From Cubamyces lactineus (Eukaryota; Basidiomycota; Agaricomycetes; Polyporales; Polyporaceae), in NCBI GenBank assembly GCA_022376465.1, contig JACDTU010000011.1, forward strand, positions 372,001 through 436,000: DNA of 64,000 nt. Direction: 5' to 3'. Position 1 is the first letter of the stretch. Each line of letters begins with the position of its first letter. Below, piece after piece: positions 53,201 to 64,000 of the stretch. The notes under the pieces were generated by a model. The model worked only from the letters and a program-made list of their open reading frames with translations, did not search any database and was not told the DNA's origin. The position numbers were made by a program, and so were the translations under genes.

Positions 53201-54971
53201 CGTAGCTGCGCTTATCGGCAAGTCCCCGCCGCGCGCGGGTGCGGGCAACAAGCTCATGAAGATCCTCGGCCCCGAGACGCCACGACACTACATCAGCAAG
53301 CTGAATGCCGACCAGAAGCCGTGGTACCTCCGCCCGAATTACGACCAGTCCGAGATCCTCATCGATCCCGACGGCAGTGTGCGGGCCGGAACGCCAGCCG
53401 CACTCGTCGAGCAGCTCACTGCGCACGAGCTTGGAGGTATGTGGCGAGCGTATGAATGTGCTTCCATGCGGTAATGCTGAAGGGTAATCGCTTGCCCGCA
53501 GACCCCACATTCATCAAGAACTTCTTGATGACGTTCAAGTCGTTCATGACCGTGGACGAGCTGTTCGAGCTCCTCACTAAACGGTTCTGGGTGCAGCCGC
53601 CTAGCGGTCTGAAGCCGAACGAGCTTGAAGAGTGGACTCGGTTGAAGCAGCAAGTCATCCAGCTACGGTACGCCTTGCCTCTCTCCGTACTAAGCAAGGT
53701 TTGGAAGCTCATATAATTTGCAGTGTATTGAATACGTTCCGAACGATGGTCACAGACGACGATATCTTGGAGAAAGAAGATATGTACATCCTAGGTCGCA
53801 TGAAGGAATTCGCTTCAAACGAAGAAGTCGTCACCTTTGCTGCCGCCAAGCAGCTCCTCATCCTCATTGAGCGAGCGGTGAGTAATCGACCGTATTGTCG
53901 GTGGTTATCTAGCCGGTGTTCTGACTTGTCACGACTAGCAACGCGGCGGAGACGCACCAATCAAGACCACCAATACCGTCCCGATAACGCCCCCTGCACC
54001 GATCATGCCTAAGAACACCAAGAAGGTCAAGCTGCTGGATGTCGACCCGCTCGAACTCGCCCGGCAGCTTACCCTTATGGAGGCGGCGCTCTATAAGAAA
54101 ATCCGGCCGATGGAGTGTCTGCAGCGCTCGCGGGAGGCCAAGCCTGGGAAGACCCCAGATAACATCACCACGATCATCCAGCTCAGCAACAGGGTGCGTA
54201 CTTCGATAGTTCACAGAAGCGGCCGTGTGACTCATTGCGGGTTGCGGGCAGATTGCGAACTGGGTCGCCGAGTCCGTTCTCGCCAGGGAAGATTCGCAGA
54301 AGCGTGCGCGGGTCGTCAAGCACTTCATCAACCTCGCTGACGTGAGTTGACTTGGCCTCGCACGCGACGCAGAACGCTAACCTTGTATCTCTAGCGATGT
54401 CGGGGAATGCAAAATTACTCGACGATGACGGCAGTGATTTCCGGTTTGAATACCCCTCCGATTCGGCGACTTAAGCGGACATGGGAGCAAGTGAACGCGA
54501 AGATCATGTCTCAGCTGAAGATCTGCGAGTCAACAATTGATACCAACAAGAACTTCAACAATTACCGGTCACTGCTAGCGAGGATCCAGCCCCCTTGCGT
54601 GCCGTTTATTGGTATGTAGCCCACATTGTATGTTAATTTCGGCATGCTGACGGCGACGCACAGGTGTCTACCTCACTACCCTTACATTCATCAACGACGG
54701 TGCGGAGGACAAGCTGGGCGGCAACATGATCAACTTCCGCAAGCGGCAAAAGGCAGCAGAAGTCATTCAAGACATCAAACGGTGGCAGGCCAAGCCGTAC
54801 AACTTCCAGACGGTCGCGCCAGTGCTGCAGTACCTGGAGGAATGCTTCTCGCAGTACACGGACGGCGTCGACTACGGCAACCAGTTCTGGGAACTCAGTT
54901 TGGAGCGCGAACCCCGCGAGCGGGAGGACGAGAAGATGGCGCGGCTGCTGCAGGAGAGCGGCTTCTTGTAG
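50254..54971 (+). CDS. CDC25: Cdc25-type Ras guanine-nucleotide exchange factor with SH3 and WW domains
   Basis: Activator of Ras, feeding cAMP/PKA and morphogenesis pathways at the plasma membrane. Ten exons, about 1,400 residues. Near residues 27-82 an SH3 domain reads CRALYDYQTNDASSLSFRRG, SGWWDGLL and GWFPSNYV. Around residues 163-195 a degenerate WW module (FWVPRVSPDGRIFYVNTQTG) lacks the second Trp. A full WW domain follows, WVKRLADDGMSYYYVNKLDG with SWTVPEAG. A long Ser-rich and helical middle leads to the RasGEF N-terminal domain (TFIKNFLMTFKSFMTVDELF) and the catalytic domain: DVDPLELARQLTLMEAALYK, SNRIANWVAES, VVKHFINLADRCRGMQNYST, SGLNTPPIRRLKRTWE, PFIGVYLTTLTFINDGAED and NFRKRQKAAEVIQDIKRWQ. 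It ends LLQESGFL. The WW/SH3 combination is known from basidiomycete Ras GEFs. Confidence 0.92.
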
Positions 54972-55476
54972 ACGAAAGTGCGGAGCGCGCCAGCGCGTGG
55001 GTCCTTGGGTTCGGGCTTGCTTTCTCTCTTTCTGTCATCCCTTCTGCACTCGTCTCCTCTTGCCCTCCGCTTTCCCCTTCCTTCTCCGCGAGACCATATC
55101 CGTATCATGCTGTGTACTAGTGTTCTGCCGCGCTCTCTCTCACTTGACTTATACCGACTACATGCTGTACTAGTAGCTACTACTACTCGCGGACTGGGAT
55201 CATGCTGGATATCCATAATACGAGGTGTGATTGCTGTCCTATCTCTCCTTTGTGTGCCATGGCCACGTATTGCAATGTCCTCCTCCTGATCATGTTCCCG
55301 CTGATCGAACCGGAGGCTGATTACGGTGAGTTCAGTATAACGTCACTAGGGTTTTCGCCGCCCTTTCAACACGCCCACAACTACTGTATGTCCCCGTGTC
55401 ACATCGTCTGGTTGGTACCAAGCTGATCATACACCCATGTTGAAGCCTACTGCTAGTGATGACGACGTCCCCGCTT
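54972..55476. other. Convergent spacer, Ras GEF and Efl1
   Basis: About 500 bases of shared 3' flanks, pyrimidine-rich after 55020 (CTTTCTCTCTTTCTG). No coding feature recognised. Confidence 0.45.
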
Positions 55477-58400
55477 TTACCGCTTAAGTGTCCTCTGCTT
55501 CTCCGCGAACTCGACAATTTTTCTGTCGACGAACATGCCTTTGCGCTCGCGCACGGCGTCCATGTACACCTTCGCGATGTTGACACGATCTGCCTTCTCG
55601 CCAAGGTCTTCGAGCTCTTCTTCCGTAGTGGGTACCCAGAAGGGATCCTGGTCGAGCATCTCGTAGCTGAGGGCTCGTTAGAACGACGGGCTGAAGACGA
55701 GATTGAATATCGAGACTCACCCGCTGAAAATCAGCTGCGGGCTGGCGGCACCAGACGTGCGCTTGCGGATATCTGTATTCAATATTAGATTTTGCGGGGG
55801 ATCAGGAGCCTGAGGAACGAATATACCATCGGCGAAGCCGAAACTCTCGACGACCGGCAGCTTCGCGCGGACCGTGAAGAACTCCGTGCCCTCTTTCATT
55901 TCTTCTGCGACGATTTTGCCGCGACGCTTCGCCACGACGCCATATACCTTGCCAAGCACATCGGCTGTGCAAGGCGCGTGTGAGTGCCATGAGACACTTG
56001 GCCGTGATGACGAGAGGAACTTACTGGACGCTTGGATGTCACAAGTGTACATAGCCAGCATCAGTCGCGGAGACCAGTCGAGAAGGCCGTTCCGGCAGGC
56101 GTCGCGCACAGCAGAGATGAAGGAACCCGTCAGATGTGCCATGCGGTTGTGTGCTGCAAGAGCGGTGAATGTCATATCGTAGGATATGTGAACGACGACA
56201 TACTTTGCTCCTCCTCGATGCCTTCTCGGTCAAGGGTGACGCTCTCGACGAAGTACGCCATACCCTCCACGGGCTCAGCGCATAATGGGCCCTGGAACGT
56301 CGCGAGCTGGAAGCCGGTCTCAAGGTAGTTATCGAACGCCGCAGCAAGAGTGTCCTGTTCCGTTATCGTCTCTCCAGCCTTCACCTGTGCCAACCGCCGT
56401 TTGAACGAGTTTGGCCGGCCTGGTCGCGAATCGATGAGGAGGCATGACCCCATCCTTTGCGGCCCAAACGCCCAAATCTTGTCGACGATGTCGCTCCACT
56501 CGCCGCCAGCCTCGCGGCACTTCTCCCGGAGCATCGGCCAGAACTGTTCTGCCTTGATTGTCGGCTTCTTGATGTACTCGCCCTGCACGTCGAAGTTCTC
56601 ATCGTCTAACGCATCGTCGTCGTCGGTCCTGCCTAGGTCCTCGCCTGCTCTACGTTCCTGCTGCATGCGCCGCAATATCGCGAGGTTGTCGATGAGGAAC
56701 TCGAAGATGACGGGGTGCAAAGGGGCGGCGCGGATTGTGAACTTGCCCAGGTCGTGTGCGGCCGCTCCATGGATGGTGCCGCGCTTTGCGTTCGGCGTCT
56801 TCGGGGGTGCCATATCTGCATCGGGCATTAGCTCGGGAATTGAGAAAGTCGCTAGAGCGTTCGCATACCAGGTGCTTTCACTGCCGTTTCACGGAACGGT
56901 ACGATCGGCTTGGACGCGTGGATCTCGATTTTGGCGAATCGTTCTTTCAGATCTCTTATGCATCGCTTATACGAGATATTTCAATATGAGATTGATCGGC
57001 TACGAGCCTGCGGACTGACCTCGCCATGCAACTCGCCAGCAGTCAGAATGACGTGCTCTCCCGTCTTCTGTTGGAACGTCTCTACGCACGGATCTGCTTG
57101 GGCGAGCAGCTTCAAGCCACGGATAAGCTTGGGCATGTCCGCCGGGTGTTCTGGCTCCAGCGCAATGCGCACAATGGGGGCAGCCTATTGAGGACATGAG
57201 CATGAGCACGCACGAGCAAAATGGAGTGAACGCAACACTGACATATCGGATGACACCAGCGAGGTTCACTAGACTGTCTTGCACCTCTGTGAGGTCAGTG
57301 GTCTCCCCGATGCCGCTTGAGGCTGGCGCACACAACGTCGCATTACGCCAGACCTTGCCCTCGAGCCCACGAATAGCGAAAACGTTACCGGCGCGGACGC
57401 TCTCAACAGGTACCAGCTCGCGACCCATCATCGTATACAGCTCCTCGACCTGCGCGGTGACAAGATGCTGTGCATTGCGAGGGTGCGAGGGTCCCAGCGC
57501 GTGGCTGTACTTTGGCAAGACGCACACGATCGTCGTACCGGTACGGATAGTTCCTGAGTATATGCGCGCGAATCCAAGCAGGGTCTCGTCAGATTCGGCG
57601 TCGCCATTCTCGGCCTCCGTCTTGTCGTTAAGCTCGACCTTCTGCATGCCCTCTTCGATCGGTACAGAGTCGGGTTCCGAGGGAGTGGCCTCAGATGACG
57701 CAGCAGCAGCGGCGCGTGCTTCTCTGGCAGCTCTCGCACGACTACGCATCTCCTCTGCGGTAAGGGCTTTCTTCTTCTTACCCGGAAGCTCCTTGGTCGG
57801 TATCGCGAACATCTTGCTAACAAGAGCGACAACGGATGCCTCCGGCCTGTCGTTGCAATAGTACAGATCCTCTTCTAGCTTGTTCTTTGGCTCCACTGTG
57901 GCCTCATATATATCCGGATAGAGCATCTTCGGCAGGCGAGTGCGTTGCGCAGCAGAGGGAGGCGGAACTATGTCCACGATAGTCTGGATGACACATGTTG
58001 ACAGTGGGAGCCACTGGGAGAAGATGAGCGACAGCAATTGGCGCGTATCCTTGGACTTCTGCTCGCGTGGAGGGATCTTCAGACCAAGCGTGGTGATGAT
58101 TTTGTTGACTTTGTCGGGATTGCTGGACGAATCAGCAATTCTGAGTGAAGCTTCGGAATATCAACGCAGTGTATTAGGACATACGGGTTGGTTACTACAG
58201 CGTCGTATACTGCCCAAATATTGTCCAGCACGAATTGCACGAACAGCGGCTTCAGCGCGCGCCCGCGAAGGTGCTTGTGGCTGATGACCCGCTTCGTCTT
58301 CGGGTCGAGGTAAAAGTCACCCCAGAGCACCGTCCGCAAGTTCCCCTCCTTGATGCCGAGCTTCACGGCATACAAGTGCGCGAACTTGCCAATCCGGAAG

Positions 58401-59242
58401 CCCCATCCATCGATAGCGGATGCGAAGACCACGTTCCCCCGCTCCGGCGCAAAGTAGATGTCCTCGTCATCCTTTTCCTGGTATTCATCTTCCTCGTTGA
58501 CAGTGGCCTCGACTTCATCGGCATGGGTATCCCTCTTCTCGGCGAGCCGGCGTTCACGCTCCTCTCTCCAACGCAGATCATCCTCCATGCGCTCGCTCGC
58601 GAAGAAGCTTCCCATGACGGCGTTGACCTGCTCGATCAGCTGAGCTAGATGATGATAGGCCTCTACAGGAGCTAGCTTCAGTTCAGTAATGAGACGGTCG
58701 AATTTATTGATGACGAGAATTGGACGTAAACGGTCTTGCCATGCTTGTCGCAGCACGGTGATCGTCTAGATGAGTCTATCTTAGTCAAGAGGCAATCCTT
58801 ACATTTCAGAACGCATACCTGAGTGCAAACACCTTCAACTACATCGACTAGAACCAACGCGCCATCGCAGAGCCGTGAAGCGGTAGAAACTTCGCTTGAG
58901 AAGTCGACATGGCCTGGCGTATCGATCATATTTACGACATATGTCTTTGGGCGAGGTTCTGCTATCATTGGAGATGCACGACAAACATGGTCAGTCTCAA
59001 GACATACCTCCTTGAGGGTTCCGCTCCATCACATTGAAGCGCAGTGAGACTGCGCTGCTTTCCATCGTGATTCCTCGTTCTTGCTCATCCTCGCGGCTAT
59101 CCAAGTACCTGATTTTACCGGCCATTCTTGAAGAGATGATGTTATTAGCTGCAAGGAGCGCGTCCATCATCGTTGTTTTCCCATGGTCAACGTGGCCAAT
59201 AGTGGTGACATTCCGGACGTCGATAGCCTCCGCGGTAGCCAT
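55477..59242 (-). CDS. EFL1: Ribosome-maturation GTPase Efl1 (elongation factor-like 1)
   Basis: EF-2-like cytosolic GTPase that, with Sdo1/SBDS, releases eIF6/Tif6 from pre-60S subunits. About eight exons, around 1,050 residues. The first exon has [20 protein letters not shown] (G1), [20 protein letters not shown] with GIT (G2), then [16 protein letters not shown] (G3) and [15 protein letters not shown] (G4). The family-specific insert in the G domain is present and acidic ([15 protein letters not shown]). Later blocks are [20 protein letters not shown], an Ala/Lys-rich second insert before [16 protein letters not shown], and the domain IV/V end [20 protein letters not shown] with [21 protein letters not shown]-2 itself lacks these inserts, which separates the two. 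I chose the Met at 59242 ([11 protein letters not shown]); an upstream Met at 59332 is in frame but adds an unlike segment. Confidence 0.94.
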
Positions 59243-60802
59243 GGTAGAGACTCGTTGGGAGATTTGACCAGTCTGAGCAGATGCGAGTTTCGGCAAGTAT
59301 AGAAGAGTGTGCAGGCACTCAGGCTGAAGCAAGCGGATTAGACCTCAAGGCCCAGAAGAGCAGACCAAGTCCGTCTAAATTGATCTAACACGAGTCTTTG
59401 CGGCACCGTAGGCAGCGGGAGTCAAATCCAGTCAAGCTCGGGAGTCGGGAGTCGGTACTCAAGCAATATTCATTGATTGTTGCATAATCTGGCGCCCATA
59501 GAAGTGATTACGTCATAATAATGCTTGTCCGAACGAGTAACTAAGATCAATTTGCCGAGCGTCATTCTAGCCTTGGTTCTTACTGTCGCGACTCGGAGGA
59601 ACCGTCGACTGTGTCCTGTGTGATCGCCTCAGTTCTCTGCTGCGACCATCTTCGTCCAACGTTTTCAACACTGGTAGTTCGCATTGGAAACGGGGTACTG
59701 TGCGGGATCTCCTCAGGTTACAGTAGTAAGTACCGCTACTCAGATGCCATCAGCTGATTTACTGGCCCACCGACTCGAAATGACTGAAAAAGGATACAGC
59801 ATCATTGGACTGGCAATAACAGACGTACTGCATTAGACAGAAATCGACTCTTGAGCTCTCGTCGGATTAAAGATCAAAGACCGAGGTGCAGTAAGTTGTG
59901 AGGTGCCTCGTCAACAAACGTCAAGTTCAGCCATGAAAGCACTGCGGAAAGGACCCACGGGTCCCGATGCTAGTGATAGTATCTGAATAGCGCGACTTCG
60001 TTGTCGCACGCAGGTAGACGGCGAATGGCTTGCATGTTTATCGATTGTCCCCGCATCGCTCGGTATCAGTGGTGCGCTCAACCGTCCGCAACTTGTCATG
60101 CCGAGGTGTTCGTATGCCTCAACCGGGTCGCACCTCGGTCACCTGGGTTCGTATCCGAACGTCGTAAGCCGCATGTTTGTGCGAGCTGTACATCTAACTT
60201 CGTAACAACTGATCAATCCACTCTTCCTTGTCATATAGATTAGTATTATGGGCGGTTGCATGGATCTTCGAAGGCCAGATGCGCCCGTCACCCCGGCCAA
60301 GCAGATGAGCCGTTCCTCAGGGTTTCCACTTGAATAGAAGGTGGACTGGCTACGGGATCGAAGGCGGACCAGCCGTCAAATTTTCTCATCTTTGTATATC
60401 TCCTCATTCATCATCGCACAACAACAATGTTCCAAGTGGACCTATGTACGTCAGAGCTTACTCACGATCGGCAAGTATATATCTAGTCCAGGCTATCTAA
60501 GGCAAATCTGCGACACCGGACGTAGCTGACTATGCCTGCCCATGCTCTCATGATAACGCTACAGCATCCCATGCATCGTATGTGCAACACTCATCTCCGT
60601 CTGTCAGATGTTCACCTGCACGCATATGGGAGTCCGAGAAGCGAATTCGAAGCCGGATGTGCCGATTGCTAGACATTCGTACTACTCCGAAGCAGTATAA
60701 ATGGTCATCCTACGGCACAATCTCAAGCAACGGCTCTCACCCCACTCTTTGAACCACCCTCGCGATCTCTCATAGTCAAGGACAAGCTCTCCGTTCAACT
60801 TC
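59243..60802. other. Intergenic region of about 1.6 kb between divergent genes
   Basis: Holds the Efl1 promoter on the left and the promoter of the unknown repeat protein on the right (TATA box at 60696). A short direct repeat of GGGAGTC occurs near 59440-59455. The open frames inside are under 80 codons and show no recognisable feature. A tRNA-like T-loop string near 60148 was checked and does not pair. Confidence 0.5.
60696..60702 (+). promoter_or_regulatory. TATA box of the repeat-protein gene
   Basis: TATAAAT 101 bases before the ATG at 60803, same strand, followed by a CTCAAG/CTCACC-rich short leader. Spacing is typical of a strong, regulated promoter. Confidence 0.6.
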
Positions 60803-63800
60803 ATGTGTTCCGACGAGAACGGCGCGCCGCACGCTGTGCGGTATCTCAACTCCCAACTCGCAGCCCTTCATCAAAACGCGCAGAAATGCTTGGCAGAGCA
60901 CCCCCAGGCGATCTCGGAGGAGAACAGTAACGCACATGTTTTCTTACCCTCTGTCGCCGCTGACTTAGACCTTGTCCCGGAACCCCAGAACACTTCTACG
61001 CCTTGGCTGAATTCGCTGTGCTCCGCCCTGGTGTGACCTCGCAAGTACCTTCAGCATCCAATGCGCTATTCCATGCGCGGTTCAAGGCGCCTACACTCGA
61101 GTTCATCTGCGATCATGATGTTCTCCTCCACTTGACCATCGACGAGGGCCACTTCGTAGATAGTTCTAAAGGCCCTTCCACTAAGAGGCAAGTTACATCA
61201 TTCATCCCCTATTGTCGAATCCTCGAGTAGGCCGATGATGACACTCCTTTGCAGCCCGCCCACAACCTTGCCGGCAGGCCTTCGGATCACCTTCCGTGCA
61301 GGCTTCGAAATGCGAGAAATCTATGGTAATGACCTCAGAATTGGAGAATATAGCAGTGTCATTGACCTGGTCGTCCTCGGTCTGCGAGGTGGGATCCTTT
61401 CCATCTCTGTCGAAGATATGCTTACTGAAGTGTGCAATCCCGCAGATGCCATCGTCCTGTCTGTCTCGCCAGCGCTAGAGACTGGACGCGAGACACTCAT
61501 TCGGTACCTCGGGCAATACCTCGAATTCCTACAAGAAGCAGGAAACCATGTCTTGTTCTCTCTACCCCAGTTCAACCAGCACTCGGCGCCAATGGAAATC
61601 GATTACTCCCTCGCCAGTCGTCCGGGTGAGCAGCATTGGCAAGAATCAATCTACGACGTCTCCGTCGACCAAATCAATGCGTACCTGTCTTCCCTGTGGC
61701 TGAAGTCGACGATGCTCGCACAAGGCAGCATATTGCAAGAGGATTGCGATTGGCGACTTCGCTGTCTCACGGAACTGGTCCACAAAGAGTCCGGGTTCTA
61801 CTACCGCCTCCGGTTTGGTGCCCCTCGCGTGAACATCTTGTGCTCTAAAGAGGTCGTTGTGTACTTCGACATCGACGAATTGGAATTCTTCGACAACGAA
61901 GAACTCGCTGGGTGGGTTCCGTCTCATCTATTCTATCCTTTCTCGTTCTAAACCGCACACAGAGAGGCCATCAAGACTTTCAAGAAGTGGCAAATCGCAA
62001 TGGTCATGAACGTCATGCCTGCTCGCGATGCGGCAGGCTACTCTATCACGATCACTCTTGACCTAGCAAGTGCGTCCCATCCTTCCGAGTTGTGACTTCG
62101 CGAACTGACAGCGTGTTCAACGCGGAACTTTGAATAGATGCGCGATATCACCATATGCTATCGAGTTACTGCGGGCTCAACCACGACGAGGCGCGGTCGG
62201 ACCAGTATTGCAGCACTGTCGTCAACTTCTTCGTTGAGGATTACCTCCAGATCCTCCATGAAGCGCGCTACCACATAATCTACTCGCACGATTCGCGCTG
62301 GGAGATGGTGGGTAAGCCCAAGCCCGACGCGGGCGACGAGTCGGAGGGGAGCTGGTGGACCATCGGTCTTGGCGAAGGTGGCAGCGCCGCTTCGCAGGAG
62401 ACCATTCAGAGGACGAAGATGTATGGCTTCGACCAGGTCGTCGCTGTCTCCCAGGGCTCGATCAACGTCCAATTCTCCGCAGCTTCTTACGCCATCTTCC
62501 GCACCTGGGAGTTCGAGCAATCCTTCAGCGCGACGTTCAAGCCTCTTGCGCTGCATCTGCTGAGCGACAACCGCGCTCTCATCTGGGTGCATATTACCAG
62601 CGGCAAGCTCAAGACCCTCAAAAACGGTGCGCCATGTACAGAGTGAGTATCGCGCGACCTCGTTTCGTCGTGTAGGCGTATTGAACTACTATATGCTGCA
62701 GGGAATCGTTGCACGAATTCCAGAACTGGCGCTTGGCCTTCGAAGTCGGATTGAAGATGTGTGCTCAAGAAGAGCTCGAGAATTCTAGTTCGCCTATATA
62801 CAAAGCAACTCCCGCCTACCAGAAGCACGGTACTCAGCCCGATCGTGTCCTTAAGCACATCTACCTCGACCTGAAAAGTACGTCCTCACCTCACTGTCGA
62901 CGTGGTAACCTGCTCATTACAATGGATTCTAGATGCGATCTACATACACGACTATTCCAGCTACGCTGGTTTCCAGACAGTCACCGCTCCGGCAGATGGT
63001 CGTACTCTGGTCTGCAAGATGGAAGCCGTCATCTGGTACCTCACGCGGCAATACTTCCCTGCGCTATGCAAAGACGGCCTCAACGTCGTCTTCACAGTGC
63101 CCGTCTGGCAGTCCGGAGCCTCGCTCCCTTCTTACGCACTTACCGACGTCACGTTCCACGTCTACTCCAGGGTCGAGGTCACTCGCTACAACTGGGCCCA
63201 AGTCTCCGCGAATATGGAGCCCATCGTCGTCGTGCTTGGAACGACGGGCGGAAAGCCGCTGCCTTCCCAGCGTTTGGAGTTCTCCACGAATTGGATCGTG
63301 CAGGCGAACAAGGGCTTCTCGCACGGCACGATCAGCATAGCGCAACGCGTCTTCATCGAGCAGCGCCTACTTCAGCTCCTGGCCAACGTCAACGCGCAGA
63401 CCACGCTTATCCCGGTTCTGTTCAACCCTCTGCTGGGCTTCCATGGCGTGAACATGAAGAGATGGGCAGAGCACGATCAGCGCAAGGATCGTCCGTCCAA
63501 ATGGCGACTGGTGCCGTCTGAGGGGGCCGACTGCCTCAGGTACCTCTGGGAGCACTGCGAGGAGTGGCAATATAAGCTGTCCGGCAACGGCGAGCTGGAT
63601 GCTGCCCAGGGCATATACTGTGAGTGCACCACTGGCCGGTTGTAGCAGTGCAAGGCTTATCCTACCACTATAGGCATCACTCGGAACTGCGTTGAGCTGC
63701 CCACGACTGTGAAGGAAGGCGCGCTACACATCAAGGTCAGCGGGAGGATCGATCTCCGGCTTTCCTTCCAGACAGCCACCACGAAGCTCACCCAGTACGT

Positions 63801-64000
63801 TTATCCCGAGTCTTTGTGGACCGTCTACCTTCCGGCTGAACATCATCCACTGCAGAGCTTCCTCGTCCGTGTACTGGTCGGCCAACGTTTCCATCCAGAC
63901 CATCGGCAGCAGCATCAAAGTCAGCACGCTCGGCTCGCTCGACCCTACCTTCACCGAGGCCGAGTACACTGAAGGGAGCACGACGAAGTTCCGCAACCCG
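60803..64000 (+). CDS. Large protein of unknown function with tandem internal repeats, cut by the window end
   Basis: I recognise no named family. My exon model: exon 1 from 60803 to about 60926, intron GTAACG...CCCCAG to about 60988, exon 2 to 61188, a GC-AG intron (AG|GCAAGT) to about 61255, then further exons with GT-AG borders near 61911, 62069, 62642, 62878, 63619 and 63795. About 930 residues are visible and the frame is still open at 64000. Two modules alternate. Module A: ARFKAPTLEFICDHDVLLHL then TIDEGHF (61075-61161), again RLRFGAPRVNILCSKEVVVY then FDIDELEF (61805-61894), and FSATFKPLALHLLSDNRALI (62524-62619). Module B: LIRYLGQYLEFLQEAGNHVL (about 61490-61560), VNFFVEDYLQILHEARYHII (62221-62283) and AVIWYLTRQYFPALCKDGLN (63027-63090). 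No signal peptide or membrane helix is seen. Start and first two introns are tentative. Confidence 0.72.

Noticed and set aside
60130..60175. tRNA-like T-loop string GGGTTCGTATCC
   Set aside because: The flanking bases do not form the T stem or an acceptor stem, and no D or anticodon arm lies upstream.

Overview
This window is nuclear DNA of a filamentous basidiomycete, most likely an Agaricomycete. Nearly every gene is broken by many short introns (about 45-100 nt, GT-AG with CTNAC-like branch sites). Genes are dense and lie on both strands, coding GC is high, and the set includes the DASH complex, Pkc1 with HR1 repeats, Tao3 and Igo/endosulfine. Gene identities come from reading the conceptual protein across exons. 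No tRNA, rRNA, CRISPR array, virus or autonomous transposon was recognised.

Layout from left to right. 1-8 kb: the 3' part of an Mps1/TTK checkpoint kinase, then two unrelated multi-pass membrane proteins in convergent orientation. 8-12.5 kb: a gene-poor stretch with a 58-bp foldback hairpin, an atypical macro-domain protein and a 182-bp MITE-like element. 12.5-25.4 kb: DNA polymerase alpha subunit B, a mitochondrial citrate-lyase-beta-like enzyme, the splicing-associated protein Cwf19, a peroxisomal (PTS1) acyl-CoA ligase, a PrxQ/BCP-type peroxiredoxin and Tim9. 25.8-38 kb: DAHP synthase, the giant Tao3/Furry morphogenesis scaffold and endosulfine (Igo1). 38.9-41.7 kb: two proteins of unknown function. 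42-55 kb: Pkc1, the DASH subunit Dad1, exonuclease V and a Cdc25-type Ras GEF with SH3 and WW domains. 55.5-59.2 kb: the ribosome-release GTPase Efl1. 60.8 kb to the window end: a large protein of unknown function built from internal repeats, cut by the window edge.

The genes are mostly housekeeping, with no sign of a biosynthetic cluster or operon. Loose themes recur: chromosome segregation (Mps1, Dad1), replication and DNA repair (Pol12, Exo5), and growth signalling and morphogenesis (Ras GEF, Pkc1, Tao3, Igo1).

The items most worth follow-up are these: (1) Exo5 carries an insertion inside its nuclease fold with a canonical PCNA-binding PIP box and three ubiquitin-interacting-motif-like helices; (2) the right-edge protein has a previously unrecognised (to me) tandem two-module repeat architecture; (3) the 182-bp foldback element and a 58-bp hairpin share identical six-base ends; (4) five MCB-type ACGCG elements are packed just upstream of the Pol12 gene.
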